Below are positions 9,713 to 21,484 of a stretch of DNA of 64,000 nt, piece after piece. Within the stretch, counting starts at the first letter, position 1. Every line of letters starts with the position of its first letter. The notes beneath the pieces were generated by a model. It saw only the letters and a list, made by a program, of their open reading frames with translations, was not told the DNA's origin and searched no databases. The stretch is taken from NCBI RefSeq assembly GCF_012489685.1, contig NC_080043.1, positions 67,883,920 through 67,947,919 of the forward strand, in the 5' to 3' direction. A program made the position numbers and the translations under genes. The stretch is from Lotus japonicus. Taxonomy: Eukaryota > Streptophyta > Magnoliopsida > Fabales > Fabaceae.

Positions 9713-10764
9713 TGTTGGGAAATCCGCAAGTGTACAAATCCACCCGGTTTTAATTATCGAACCATAGAGATTGTGAGTGAATAAATTCAGCTTAAGCCTT
9801 GAGTTTGAAGGTTTGTTTTATTAAGATAAAGATACGTCGAAGTAGCAAAGATAAAATATAAGAAAACAGAGATGGAAGTGCTTTGGGTTCTTGTTCAACT
9901 AGTCAATTCAAGCACATCATTTTAAGCACAAGAACTTATGAATCTCTCCTTGATGTTATAGCCTAAGAAACTACCTATCGATGCCTCGCATAGATAATCC
10001 TTTCAAACCAAAAGATAAGTCTAATTCCTTCTGTACTTAAACATTTGTTTGAAGCATAAAGGTTACAAAGTTCAGGCCAACAAACCCCAACCCTTCCTAG
10101 ATTCCTAGTAGCCAAGATAAAAGGGATAATCCCAAATTGGTTCCCTAGTCTATAACAAACTTTCGTTCTGATTATAGAAAAGTATAAATCAAGCATGCAT
10201 ACAAGCTTATATTGAAATTTAGAAAATGGGAATCAAGGAAAGAAGAAGAACATGTGGGAAAGAACTTAAGATTATAACTCAAATATGAAAAGTCTTACAT
10301 GAAAACCAAAGCATAAGAAGAGAGATTACTTGTCATGCTTGGCTAAGAACCTGAATTACAAGCTTGGAATTTCTCTCACACTCTCCTAGATTCTCCTCTA
10401 CCTCTTAGCTTATGTAAAAATTAAAGTTATATGAAAAGATACAACTAAACACCTATTTATAGAGTTTTCTGACGTTCCAGGGCGCTTGAGCGCTAGGCAT
10501 TGGCGCTCAAGCGCCATTGCTCCATTGCTCCAGAAAGCAATTTTCAGCATCAGAGTGCTGGGCGCTCAAACGCTGGTGCTGGGCGCTCGAGCGCTAGCCT
10601 TAGATTTTTTAGCTTTCTTGCATCTGTGTGTTGGGCGCTCGAACGCTGGTGCTGAGCGCTCGAGCGCAAATTGCTCGCCCAAAAACCCATTAAACTTCAT
10701 CTTAACTTCACTTTAATGCTTCCTTCAAGTCTCCAAGCCTCTGTGAAATTAAGGTTCCCTTAGA
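9713..10764. repeat. Non-coding repeat element with six clustered GC-rich palindromes (copy 1)
   Basis: The element opens TGTTGGGAAATCCGCAAGTG and includes a stretch (about 9975-10200) that matches 39780-40030 in copy 2. At 10481-10668 it carries six near-copies of GGCGCTCGAGCGCC: 10481, 10502, 10561, 10582, 10634 and 10655. No protein is encoded. It appears truncated at its right end by the LTR at 10770. Confidence 0.65.
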
Positions 10765-10769
10765 ACAAA

Positions 10770-11319
10770 TGTCCTACGCGATGCTGGGACAACGGGTTCG
10801 ACAATCGACTAACAATAATAGCAGTAATTAAAACACAAGTAAACAAGACACAAGAATTGTTAACCCAGTTTAGTGAAAAACTTCATTTACGTTTGGAGGG
10901 TTTGCACCCAAAGAAAGGAAATCCACTATCTCAAGATTCAGGAATTACAAACACTCATGAATACCACAGTTCATAGTTCACTTCTAATCTACCCAGTGTA
11001 TTTCTACTTAGTATCTAAACCTAAGTATGAGAGCCCCTCTCACTTTCTCTAAATCACTACCACAGTGGTTGGTATCTAACAATCAACAATCAGAGTTTGA
11101 AGAATCAAACGACACAAATCACTACTTTGCTTTATAGAATCAGGGAGAAAAGTATGATCACAAGTAACAAGGACAGAGAACAACGAACAATCCTAAAACA
11201 CTTGATCTCTCTATTAGCTTCAGTGTTATTCAAGCTTTAGGTTTTTATCCTTTTATACACTTCAGTAGCGATAGCATAGGCACTAAGGTTTGCTTGGGCT
11301 GAAGTAACAGATTGCAACA
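10770..11319 (-). repeat. Solo LTR-like repeat, minus orientation (copy of 24285-24845)
   Basis: On the minus strand it begins TGTTGCAATCTG and ends CGCGTAGGACA. A 5-bp direct repeat, ACAAA, flanks it at 10765-10769 and 11320-11324. It is homologous, in opposite orientation, to 24285-24845, but that similarity runs about 20 bp past the proposed end (CTAAGGGAAC), so the terminus and the TSD are tentative. Probably a Copia-type LTR. Confidence 0.55.
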
Positions 11320-11324
11320 ACAAA

Positions 11325-13270
11325 ACAACTCAAAACTGAATCTCCAAGATATTTTACATGTACGGACAATTTCTCATATGTATGTTTATTTCTATTCAGT
11401 GTTGTTTTTTCTGAGTTGGGGAATTATTTATGATCTCATGATTTGCTTAAGTCATGTGTGTTTCGATAGTGCTTGATATAAATTGAACCCTTTTATTTGG
11501 AAAATGAGGTTGATTAGCTTTTTTGAATGATAGGATTGGTATGGCTGAATGCAGGCAACGAACTACTCAAAAAATGTAGATGGCTGTGAAGGTATGGAAC
11601 CCATTTTCCTTACTTTTCAAGTTCCCTATTATTTTCATATACACTTATGCACACTATCAACCAAAAAATGTGGCCGGTGCTGAAATGATGAACTCTGATT
11701 TTGGGGTGTTGATGCTGAGAAGTACATCTCAGGAATGATTGAGAAGGGTACTTAGGAAGTCCAAAATTATCCTCTTCTATCTCCATTATAAGGTACTCAA
11801 CAACATGTGATAGTTTGTTTGAATATAATGAATTTTTAGGCTATAAAAAGAAGACCAGTTTCATTTATCTGATATCTACACATGTGCTATTTTTTTTTGT
11901 GTAAACCATGTGCCAAGGAGGAAGGAAACCACAGGTTCTTCTAATATGATCTTCCATTCCCTCCCTTTTTCTAATTATATAAGTAAGTCCTTATATTCAA
12001 ATTACAATAGTTTCATTACTGAAAAATGTAATTTGTGTGTTTACTTTGGGTATTTACCATTTGTATCCTTGATGTTCTCCTCTATGTGAAGGTGTAGGTG
12101 GAGTAAGAGCTCCACTTTCGCAGCCCTTAGTTTCAGGTTTCTATCTACTATTTACATTTTGTGCATTACAAACCATTTGGTAATGGCTTTCTTTTTTCAT
12201 TTTTACTGTTTTTTTCACAACAAATAATGTCAGTGAAGAAGGATTAGTCAACAAAATAGCATTAGGTTCTTTACTTCTTTGTTTTTCCTTTCCAACCTTT
12301 CTACAATATGGGCACATGAAGTATGGTCTTTGATATTGAAGAAATCTAAGTGATCTCGGTGGGGTTAGTCTGATGAACTTTGTTCCGGGGAGCATTCCAT
12401 TTTAACATTTTACTTTTGAGGAGCTATATACCATGGCTGGCATGTGAAGTTTTTTGAAATTTTAAGTTTCACCATTATTAGTATTCTGCTTCATTTGAGT
12501 AAATGGTTTATTTTTATATATCACTATTGTATTTATTTCTTGAAAGATTGTGTTTCATTTCATATTCTTCATGATACAGGTATCCTCTTACTAGTTGCAG
12601 CATTCTTTAAGCCTCCCAAGGTCAATATAAATAATGCTTAATCCTTTAATGATGGGGTTTAGAGTCATGTGTTTAACATGGAGATCTGTGGTGATTACTT
12701 TAGGTGCTTTAGGTTCTGAATTTGTTTTCCCCTTTTGATTTGTTGGGGTTTTGTGATTTAATTTCATTTGAATTTTGATGTGTGCTTTTGTTGTGAATGC
12801 TTATGAGAATTGTGATGGGTTTATATTTAAGTATATTCTTTATTTTTCATGATTTTGTTTGTAGATATATAATTGTAGCCTATTGCTATTGGTTGTTACA
12901 GCTATTTATCCTGCTTTACCAAACCTGGCCAAAACCTCTTGCTCCCAAGTAGTTTCCTTTCATTCTGGATTCATGTTTGAAGCATTACTACTTCTCTAGT
13001 CTTCTGAAACTACTGCTGTCTATCACATCGAAGGTATTTCCGAAAACTTGTTAATCACATTAGGATAGGATCATGATGGAAGAAATTTTGTACAATGCAT
13101 GAAGTTCGTGAAGGAGATTTGTGTTGCTTCAAGTTTACAAAAATTCCAGAAAATTGTTGAAGTGTCTATTGTTTATGATAATTTTTTTCCAAGCATGTTT
13201 AATTATGGGATTGTTATTGTGTTTGTTGAATTTTTATGAAGAAGCTGGCTTGACATCAATAATATAAAAT
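11325..13270. other. Long intron-like or intergenic stretch
   Basis: T-rich, intron-like sequence. One possible 45-nt exon at about 11555-11600 sits between CAG and GTATGG, but its peptide is not recognisable. Nothing else is supported. Confidence 0.25.
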
Positions 13271-13285
13271 TTCCCTTTTGTTCCA

Positions 13286-13606
13286 GGGGGTTCCGAGCAT
13301 GGACGATCAAGGCCACCTCTACAAACAACACCCTTAAGCTCAACTCCACTTGGGCAGTGGAGCCGACCTGGGGGATTACTGCTCCGGGAAGTCCCGAGTG
13401 AGGACGACCGGGAACCCCCCCCAAAGGTGACTGTGGTAGACTCCACCTCGGGGACGACCGTCAGAGATCGCGACCGGGCCAGGGATCGCGCCCGGAGGGG
13501 GCGATCACCCTCTAGGACGAGAGCTGGCCTGGACGACCAAGAGGGGGACGACACCGACCCCAGCACTAGCTACAGGGCCCACCGAATCATACGGAAACGC
13601 AACTAG
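13286..13606 (+). pseudogene. GC-rich tail of a retroelement ORF, Arg/Asp-rich
   Basis: The open frame ends RIIRKRN and a TAG at 13604-13606, just before an LTR. It is strongly Arg-, Asp- and Pro-rich (segments such as RDRDRARDRARRGRSPSRTR) and GC-rich, unlike the flanks. It has no catalytic motif. I read it as the remaining end of a Gypsy polyprotein or extra ORF whose 5' part is gone. Confidence 0.4.
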
Positions 13607-13609
13607 GCC

Positions 13610-14010
13610 CCACTACCTAGGGGTTGACCTAAGCCAACCACCCTACGGAATCTAGGGTGGTTGGGCGCAAATCCCTAGGAATCCTGGACCGTTAGATCTC
13701 TGCATTGCGACAGGAGGAGCAGAAGATCCAACGGTCCTCGGCCAACCGGTACGGACCATGCATGACGCTGCATGGCTCCAACCCTAATCCCTCTACGTGT
13801 ATAAAAGGAGGGTTTCCCCTCCATGCTAAGGTAACTCATTCTCTTCACTTATTCACTTACTCATTTCTCATACCTCTACTAACTTCAGCATCAGAGTCCC
13901 TTGTAGGAGCCCCTCCCGGGATCGCCCAGCTTGCCGACTCACTAGTCGCCAGCTTCTCTCCGCTGCCCCTTCTCACCGGTCAGCTTGGTCCATCCGATCA
14001 CCTTTAGACC
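13610..14010 (+). repeat. LTR fragment, Tat/Ogre-like Gypsy
   Basis: There is a TATA box, TATAAAAG, at 13800-13807. A CT-rich leader (CTCATTCTCTTCAC) follows, then CATCAGAGTCCCTTG near 13890-13905 and a GC-rich end. A similarly organised piece lies at 44335-44620 (GTTGGAGTGTCTTTTGCAGG). No primer-binding site follows. Confidence 0.5.
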
Positions 14011-14096
14011 AATCAGGCTTGTTTTATACTTTGTCATTTACTTATAATCATTACTTTTTTTCAAAAGATGAAAGTATTGTAAATTAAACCAATAAT

Positions 14097-14222
14097 GTCC
14101 CCGAATAATAGCTCAAGTGGTAAGAGCTAGGGGACATATGAGTTGGGTGAAGGATTGAGGTCCAGGGATCAATCTCTGGAGGCCGGAGGGTGCAATTTAT
14201 CTTTCCTGTGTAAAAAAAAAAG
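14097..14222 (+). mobile_element. tRNA-derived SINE with 13-bp TSD
   Basis: Exact TSD TTAAACCAATAAT at 14084-14096 and 14223-14235. Box A is near TAGCTCAAGTGGTAAGAGCT, box B near GGTCCAGGGATCAATCTC, and the element ends TGTGT plus poly(A). A diverged sibling lies at 22783-22895. Confidence 0.88.
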
Positions 14223-14403
14223 TTAAACCAATAATTGATATATCCTTACTTCCATTTTATTGAATGTTAATTAATAGTTTTACCATATAAATGAAAATTG
14301 AATTTTTCATCCCGATGTACGTTTTTGAAAAGTATCCCTTGGCTCCTCAGTTTTTATTGCATAAACAAAGTGAGAGAAAAAAGTACAAACTAGCTGTGAA
14401 TGG

Positions 14404-15346
14404 TAGGGGTGTCCAGCGGTCGGATTCGGGCGGGTTCGGGCCCAAAACACGGTTTTGATCGGGTGAAAATGGCCAAGACTACAGATCTGCCACCTTTCGA
14501 CACAAGCTTCCGGGTTCGTCGGTTTCTGGTTCGTCGGATAACGGGTTCGTCGGATCAGTCCAGGCGGTTTGCACGTTGCAGATCCATAAGAAAATTTTGA
14601 GAAAAAAAAGTTGAGAGGAAGAGAAAGGAGTCCAGATTTATACCCAAAGAAATCAAATTTATACAAAATCAAGATCAAATCCAGGCCAACAGAGACCAAA
14701 TCATTACAAATTATAAGGACAATTAAACCCTAGAACCTTCTATATTCGTCCTTCCACCTTCGATCTTCGATCTTCCACCATTTATCTTCGATCTTCGACC
14801 TTCGACCTCCCTCGGCGACATCAACGACAAAGATCTCAGCGGCGCCGGCATCATGAACGAGATCGTCACGAACGACCTTAGTAGGAGAATGAGGAGCGGT
14901 TGTGAGAGAGGAAGATGGAGTGGTGGCGGTTGTGAGAGTGGAAGGGAGTAGTGGCGGGTTGTGAGAGAGGAAGATGGAGTGGTGTGGGTCTGGCGGCTGT
15001 GAGAGGAAGATGGAGAGTGGTGCGACTGTGAGAGAATGAGGAAGATGAGAGATAGATTAGGATTTTTTAGTTGAGAGAGGCTGAGTGTTTGAGCTTAGGT
15101 TTTTTTTTAAAGAATAAGTACTTGGGCTCGGTTGGAATGGGCTAGAAGTTTTTTTTAAATTTATTCAGACCTGGTTCCGTCGGTTCGGTCGGTTAGCAGC
15201 CCAAACCGAAACCGACCGAAATAAACCACCCAGAACCAGAAAACTTCACCCGGTCGACCCGCCACCGACCTGGACCGACCCAATAGAGCAAAAAGGCCTT
15301 CGGGCCGGTCGGTTTGGGCCGGTTATAATTTGTTTGGACAGCCCTA
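14404..15346. mobile_element. Non-autonomous hAT transposon with 8-bp TSD
   Basis: The terminal inverted repeats begin TAGGGGTGTCCA and end TGGACAGCCCTA. They are flanked by an exact 8-bp duplication, GTGAATGG, at 14396-14403 and 15347-15354. Subterminal regions are packed with GGTTCGTCGG and CGGTCGGTT motifs in opposite orientation at the two ends, the arrangement expected of hAT transposase binding sites. There is no transposase frame in the 943-bp body, so it depends on an autonomous partner. Confidence 0.9.
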
Positions 15347-15871
15347 GTGAATGGTATGCAATAAGACATGCGAGAGCAAGCACTTCAAACCTTTCCGGTG
15401 AATTCTGTGGTGCCTCCTGGTTTTTGTGGGTGTGGTGCCTCCATGCCTATTTTCAAATAGAAACGTGACAGGTGTATCATTTTTTCTAATTTTTTCTTTT
15501 TCGTTTGTTTTTCTAAATCAAAAATAAATTATGTGTTTAATTTCAGGAAGGGTTTTTTAGCAAATAATTGAAAGTTACATCTGATTAGTTTGATTTTTAC
15601 ATGAATGAGATTTAGTTTGAAGATTGAAATAGATTGCTGGTTCATATTCTTTGTGTTCATCTTCAACTCCCCAATAACCCTAACTTCACACTTCTTCAGA
15701 AAGGAGGAACCCAAATAACATTATTCTTTGTCTTTCATTTTGATTCTCTTTCACCGATCAAGGATTAAGGTGCGTTTGTTTGTATTATCTTCGTTTAGGA
15801 TTTAGGGTTTTCGTTTATTATGAAGTTGAATCGAAAGCTCTAATTCTGTTTTTTCCTTCTGGGTTTTCGTT

Positions 15872-16165
15872 TCAAATTCTTGTTGAAGTTGAATCGGCGA
15901 AGCTCTGAAGCGTCTCATAGAGGATCTTGCGGTGGTGGTGGAGTTGGCGAAATAAAGCTCCTCGACAAGGAAAGAAGAGAGGAACTGGCGAGGCTTCTCG
16001 AAGGTTGTAGCCTGTAGGAGAAGGTTTCGGCGACGACGTGGTCGATGATGATGGTTTGGAAGGTGGTGGCGTGATCGAGCTCGCAGATGTGGATGTTGGC
16101 CTCTGTTGTTCGCTTGAGTTTGGGAATTGGGTCGAGGAAGACCTCCTCCGCCCCAAAAGGGAAAG
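15872..16165 (-). other. GC-rich coding-like block, unrecognised
   Basis: A GC-rich island in AT-rich DNA. On the minus strand one frame reads as a plausible peptide around TTEANIHICELDHATTFQT. Another overlapping frame (16156 down to 15872) is open but Ser/Pro-rich low-complexity. No family was recognised; it may be a captured exon. Confidence 0.25.
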
Positions 16166-16718
16166 CTAGGTCTCAGTCATATGGGCAGACCTTCAATTGT
16201 GAGTGTCTTTCTATGGAGTAAGATCTAAAAGCAATTGTTTTTTATTTTTTGCATAGAACAAGAACAACACTACTTGGTTGGATCATCCACTGTTCTCCTC
16301 ATTATAATTTGAGACACCTATTTGAGCTGCTCAATCTTTTAAGAATTGGGACTTGGTTAGGGGGAAACCGGAAAACTAAGTGGGCATTGGTTTTTCAGTT
16401 TTGATTGTTACTTGTTCGTTTCCCTAATGTGATATTTTGAACCTTTTCTTGTACTGTTAAGTGTAGAATAAGATGCGACTGATCTGAGATAGATTTTTGA
16501 ACTCCTCTGACTTGAATTCTACACAGCTGTCTACATGCTACTTGAATTATATTGCACGATTATCATGGTCTTTTTAGTTATCATGGAGAGAAGCATTGGA
16601 ACTGTTGTTACTCATGGCTTAATTAAATTGATAAAACTCAAGAGTGGGGAAGCTTATCTCAGTCCCACACTCTCACTGGTAGCTAAAGGTAGTTGATGGT
16701 GAATCATTTCTCTTGCAG

Positions 16719-16902
16719 CTAGTGGGTGTGCTTTTTCTTGCATTGTTCTACTATTGCTCATGGACAGTGTCGAGCAGCAGTGTTTGTAAAAGAAAAAACA
16801 TGGAGAGAGTTTGACCTCACAGTGTCAGTGTCACCATATTTGGCGCTGTTGGGGATGGGATCACTCTCAACACAAAAGCATTTCAGAATGTCATCTATGG
16901 AG
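16719..16902 (+). pseudogene. Polygalacturonase (GH28) N-terminal exon fragment
   Basis: After an acceptor TTGCAG at 16713-16718 the frame gives a hydrophobic signal-anchor (LVGVLFLALFYY), then a TGA where an Arg would be expected, then PHSVSVTIFGAVGDG and LNTKAFQNVIYGG before a GTAACC donor. FGAVGDG followed by T-NTKAFQ is the characteristic N-terminal region of plant GH28 polygalacturonases, which cleave pectin in the cell wall. The rest of the enzyme (NTD, DD and HG catalytic motifs) is absent downstream. It is a single dead exon, separated from any other part of the gene. Confidence 0.7.
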
Positions 16903-17194
16903 GTAACCAAAATAAGTCATTTATTGCACTTTCATTTAGTGAAGTAATCACCAATTTACCAATACAAACCCGATAAGTATTTCATTACACACTTTATTTC
17001 ACTTTGTACTTCATCTATGGGGCATAAGTATCCACAACCAAAGTACAAGCTAAGTAATTTTTTAAACAGAGAAGCATTGTCACTTCTAATAATGAAGTTC
17101 CACTAAATAGTAAATACTTTATCTATGGAATTTTTGTGCACGTAAGTACATAACCGAACTAGTAAATCCTCATTAGCATTTTGTTCTGGTGCAG

Positions 17195-17269
17195 GGTCAT
17201 ACCAAGCTATTTGAAAAGGACACTATGAAGGAGGGTGTGTATGCTGCCCACGCATCTTATCCCAATTAG
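17195..17269 (+). other. Candidate terminal exon, unrecognised
   Basis: An acceptor GGTGCAG at 17188-17194 opens a 24-codon frame, GHTKLFEKDTMKEGVY then AAHASYPN, ending in TAG at 17267-17269 and followed by 3'-UTR-like sequence. It does not resemble the C terminus of polygalacturonase, so it probably comes from another gene. It was identified from the splice site and composition only. Confidence 0.3.
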
Positions 17270-18359
17270 AACAGATTTTGGTTTTGTACTATGTAGTGAG
17301 CTTTTGTGCAGTGTTTGTTTCTCTGCCTGAACAGATTTAGAGGTTGTTTGCTTTGTTATAGAATTCTCTGTCACTGGTTCATGTGTAGTATAGTTAGAGT
17401 TGTTTTTTGATTAACATGTAGCTCTTTTGTTTGTACCAATGAGAACTGGGGGATATGATTATACTAAAATTTGTTAAAGGACAAGTTTGAGGAAAAAAAT
17501 GAGCATATTAGAACCCAGGTTCTCTTGCTATTGCTTGGGGTTGAGGCTTACTGCAAGTATTATGGGCTCAAGGAGGGAAATATTGTAGGAGTTACTTATG
17601 GGAAGCAGTTTCTTTTATAACCCCAGAAACTTCAATTTTATAGCTATATTAAAAGTTTGTGGCGGTTTCAAACCCCCACAATTTGTTCAAGACCTCCACT
17701 AAATGGCGTTAGCCTATACCACTAACGCTTTCAAAAATACACTGGCAACCTTCATCCTCTGGAATTCCAGGTTGCCAACCTTATAATTCATCACATTCAT
17801 ACACACAACCCACATTAAGTTAGAAAAGAAGAAAAAAATAATTCTTATAAGCCAAGCAATTGTATTTAATTATAGCACAAGGGTAATTACTAATTAGGGT
17901 TGAATTAGGGGAAAGACGCGAGTCATTTCCCACTCTTATTTTAAATAAAAAGAAGAATTTTACCGCTAACAAATTCATATATTAAATTAAATTTTCAAAT
18001 AAAATGTATTTAGGTTATTCATTTTCTCATATAAAAACTTCAATTCATATGCCTTTTGAAAAATCAAATAAAGTTTTCAAAGATAATACTAGTAATATGT
18101 CTAATTTTTCTTCCATAAAAAAAGTCTAATTTTTCATATATTATATGAATATTTATAAATACATATAAAAGATATAAAAAACATCATTGAAAATATATCA
18201 AAAATATTTATTTGCTAAATTAATATTTATTTGATCATTTTAATACCAGAATAATTTCAAAGTTTAATTTTACAATAAAGTTTTTAAAGTAATTTTAACA
18301 TTTCAATAATTATTTGAATGAAGATTTGAAATTATTTTTAATTAAAAAATATATGGTCA
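17270..18359. other. Non-coding AT-rich stretch
   Basis: No gene seen. A small GTGGCGGTTTCAAACC motif at about 17660 has an inverted relative near 19475, possibly remnants of transposon ends. Confidence 0.25.
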
Positions 18360-18775
18360 CCACTAGGTCCAAAAGTTCCATAGAAACAATTAAATCAAAC
18401 TTTGAACCCTAACAAGGTCCCAAGTCGACAACCTAAAAGTCCTTCCTTTATGTGTTCACTTCAATTGAACCCTAACCCTGGTAAAGTTCCAAAAAAACAA
18501 TTAAACCATACTTTGAACCCTAAAAATAAGGGTTCTCGTGTGACAACCTAAAGGATTATTCCTGTATGTGTGTACTTCAACTAAACACTAACTCTAGTTG
18601 TCACCCTTGAGTTAGGAAGTTCCACATAAACAACTAAACCATACTTTGAACCCTAACAGTAAAGGTCATCATGTTGAAGACCTAAAATACTTTCCTTTAT
18701 GTGTGTACTTCAACTGAACAATAACCTTAACCCTAACCCTTGGGACAAGAAGTTCCACGGAAACGACTGAACATG
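18360..18775 (+). repeat. Minisatellite-like tandem repeat, about four units of 113-133 bp
   Basis: Units begin near 18374, 18487, 18620 and 18751, each with a variant of GTTCCANANAAACAAYTAAA. They share TTTGAACCCTAA, GACAACCTAAA and a TTTATGTGTGTACTTCAA block. Confidence 0.75.
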
Positions 18776-19070
18776 TTCTTCACGGATTCTAGATTGTTTC
18801 AGATGTTGTGCTCGGTGGCGGAGCTCTGTCATGGCTCCTAAGAGCGAGGTGGTCCTAGCCTCGAGCATAGGGGGAGTACATATAGTAGACAATCTGACGC
18901 TCAAGTCAGTCTGTGAGCAAAGAGAGAATCCACAAGTCTTAGAAAAACTTAAGAAATTCTAATTAAGAATGAATAACATATGTCTATGTTCTGAGTCTCT
19001 GACTCTCTACAAGTGTAAGTGAAGTCATTTAAGTGGAGCTTCTGAGCGCACAATTAGTCCATTATCAAAT

Positions 19071-19264
19071 TTAGGGTTAATGATCAAATTAGTACTTAAT
19101 TTTTTTAAGTGAGTTTGATTTTAGTGACGGATAAATGACGTTTATGGACAATCATTTTTATAATTACTGGGTGCTTTTTACTGCCACTAAAAATCATTTT
19201 TCCGCAGAATGACTAAAATGAAACTCATTACGAAATCAATGACTAATTTGACCATTAACCCTAA
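19071..19264. mobile_element. MITE with inverted termini
   Basis: The left end, TTAGGGTTAATGATCAAATT, pairs with the right end when reversed, TTAGGGTTAATGGTCAAATT, and pairing continues inward for about 60 bp with mismatches. The body is about 194 bp and non-coding. No firm TSD was found. Confidence 0.6.
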
Positions 19265-19504
19265 ATTGACTTCAATTGAAAAAATTATTGAATTCAATTA
19301 TTTTTCAAAATATACACAATATCAACATTTATTATTATTAAAATTTTGGTACAAATTCAATTTCAAAAACTTATTATTTAAATTAAGAAATTACGAAGAC
19401 AGATTTTATTTATTTATTTGGAATTACTTTTTGGCTTAAATATGTTTCTTTTGGCAATCAAGGTTCAGGTTCTAGCGGTCTCAAACCGCCACTAATTACA
19501 CAAA

Positions 19505-19835
19505 GAGAGTTTTACAATTTTTTGAGCCACAAACTACCCGCTACATATTGTTCCATGCTACCACACTTGCTATACATTTCAATCAGCGCACAAGCGAGAA
19601 AACTATCTCCACCCACTCCTCTCTTCAAAGCACACGAATAAATTTGTCCTCCGACCTGAATTTGTCCACCATCATTAAACTCCTCCCACACACAAAAACA
19701 TCCCAAATGCTTCAGAGCAATTCCCAGAGTCCACAAGTCCACCTATCATGGTCATCCAAGAAACAACATCTCTCTCATGCATATCACCAAACAGCTTGCA
19801 CGCATAAAACATGAGACCGCATCTCACATGTATAA
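19505..19835 (-). pseudogene. Pentatricopeptide-repeat (PPR) protein fragment
   Basis: The minus strand reads CGLMFYACKLFGDMHERDVV, then SWMTMIGGLVDSGNCSEA, a frame break, then CALKRGVGGDSFLACALIEM and YSKCGSM. The DVVSW-MIGG and ALIEMYSKCGSM blocks are hallmarks of plant PLS-type PPR repeats, which bind organellar RNA. About three repeats remain, with at least one frameshift and no start, E or DYW end. It is a relic next to a Copia fragment. Confidence 0.75.
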
Positions 19836-20430
19836 GCAAAATCTTGTTCCTCAAGATAGAAAAACAGATTAGAGTAAAAGGAAGCTATCTATTCATTTAG
19901 ATGTCAATAGTTTAAATATACATCAGATGTATAACAGAATCCTATAATTGACAAGTGATAAGGAAGTTATCTATAAGGGATTCTATCATAAAGGAAACTG
20001 CATTCCTAAATATCAGCAACAGAATTACTAAGACCTGAATCTGTAGATCAGAATCTGTTATGTTAGACAATAGAAACTTCTATTCTTTAACTCCCCTGAT
20101 CTCCAATGAAATGAATGTCAATCTCTATGTGTTTGATCTGGTATGCAGCACAGGATTGAAAGCTAGTGCCTTTGCAGTTTGCACTTAAATTGGTTTCCTT
20201 GGCATTGGCAACTTTAGCTCCTCTAATACGGACATAATGCACTTCACTTCAGCTGCCAAGTCCGCAAGTGCCTGGTACTCTGATTCAGTGCTTGACCGTG
20301 AGACAACTTTTTGCTTCCTTGATGACCATGCAATGAGAGACTCTCCAAGATAAACACAATTACCTGCCATTGATTTTCTATCCTCCAAACTTGTGGCCCA
20401 ATCTGAATCAGAGAAGCCTGCCACATCTAA
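19836..20430 (-). mobile_element. Ty1/Copia 3' fragment: RNase H plus probable LTR remnant
   Basis: On the minus strand 20426 down to 20185 encodes GFSDSDWATSLEDRKSMAGN, CVYLGESLIAWSSRKQK and SRSSTESEYQALADLAAEVK, which match the Copia RNase H signature in order. It is followed by a degraded KHIEIDIHFI block near 20110. The remaining 19836-20059 is non-coding and would be the adjoining 3' LTR region. Integrase and reverse transcriptase are missing, so it is a truncated insertion. Confidence 0.8.
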
Positions 20431-21384
20431 ATCAGTTGAAGGTTTTATATGTAGGTAGTGATTTCAAAACTTGTTACTAAACATGACAATTTTATCTGAA
20501 ACTAATTTTTTTATCAAGGAAAATCAAAGCTGCAAACCAGGCGTTAACTGAAAACAATGCAGCATAGAGCATAGCACATGCTCTCCCAATTTAGAACAAA
20601 TGATGAACATAAACCTCAACATCAAGAAGAAAAAAAGTTGTATTACAATGCCCTTCCTCTCACACACACACAAAAAAAAACCCTACATTTACATAGTTCA
20701 ACAGGGGCTTCTTTAATCAAATCGGAGAAGAAGAAAGAGTGAGTCAATAATAGAAGCATAGGGGCTTCAACATAAACCGAATGGTTCATCAAAAGAGCAT
20801 AATAAAATTCCTAAACAGAGTTCAAACCAAACACCGAAATTTTTAAAAGAAAGTGCAATAAAGAGGATGCTCACCAATCTAGGTTTGGGAACTTTGATGA
20901 TGAACCCTTCACCAGTAGAAGACGACGACGGTGTTAAGCGGCGGCGGCGACGACAGAGAGTTTCAGCAGAGAAACTACTTCACGGCTTGCGGAGGAGGAA
21001 GTGAATGGTATTAACGAAGGTGAACGACGTGTTGGAGCTTCTTAGGGTTTGCGTCGGAGGATGAGCTGCATCAAGGCCACCGAAGGTGCTCCAGGCCACT
21101 GCGTTCAGAAAAGGTTTCTTGGTGGAGGCGAACAACGGTTGTGCGAAAAAAAACCATGGTTGACAGATGAATCCCAGAAGAGAAGAAGGAGAAGAAGAAG
21201 AACAATTCCAATTTCCAATTGAGAGAGAAGATCGATGGTCACTGACTTTAAAAGTTACCAGGGTAAACTCACTCTTACATTTAGGTGAAGGGATCTATTA
21301 GCAAATAATAATAACTATATTTTCAGAAATAAAATTATAAAAAAAACATTATAAAAATAAAATATACTTGCTGACTCATATAAA
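20431..21384. other. No gene supported
   Basis: The GC-rich patch at 20900-21130 resembles a plant 5' leader on the minus strand (repeated GGCGGCGGCGACGAC), but no frame with recognisable content follows. Confidence 0.25.
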
Positions 21385-21484
21385 TGATATAATACATGAG
21401 ACTTTTCTATTGGTCCAACTAGGGGGAGGCACCATACCTGCATCTGGGAGGAAGCACCACAGCAGGACACTTATAAGTTATAAA

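Larger units (their letters stand above)
15405..21462. mobile_element. Possible composite element bounded by inverted ends and carrying gene fragments
   Basis: 15405-15480 and the reverse complement of about 21385-21462 share CTGTGGTGCYTCC, GGTRTGGTGCCTCC and an AATAGAAA-to-TCATTT run. Between them lie disconnected fragments of several gene families (polygalacturonase, PPR, Copia) plus unplaced exons, as in gene-capturing transposons. I could not find matching target duplications, so the limits may be coincidental repeat copies. Confidence 0.3.

Noticed and set aside
10481..10668. CRISPR-like array of short palindromic repeats
   Set aside because: Spacers are irregular and repetitive, the sequence is plant nuclear DNA, and no cas genes exist. 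It is a palindrome cluster in a repeat element.
10486..10716. 76-codon plus-strand frame over the palindrome cluster
   Set aside because: It arises from the repeated GCGCTC motif (Ala/Arg/Leu low complexity). The copy-2 frame has a different sequence, so there is no coding conservation.
14307..14699. 130-codon minus-strand frame overlapping the hAT left end
   Set aside because: It crosses the transposon boundary and the TSD and has no conserved content.
16719..17269. A continuous polygalacturonase gene from 16719 to the exon at 17195
   Set aside because: The second exon does not match the GH28 C terminus, and all catalytic motifs are absent between them.
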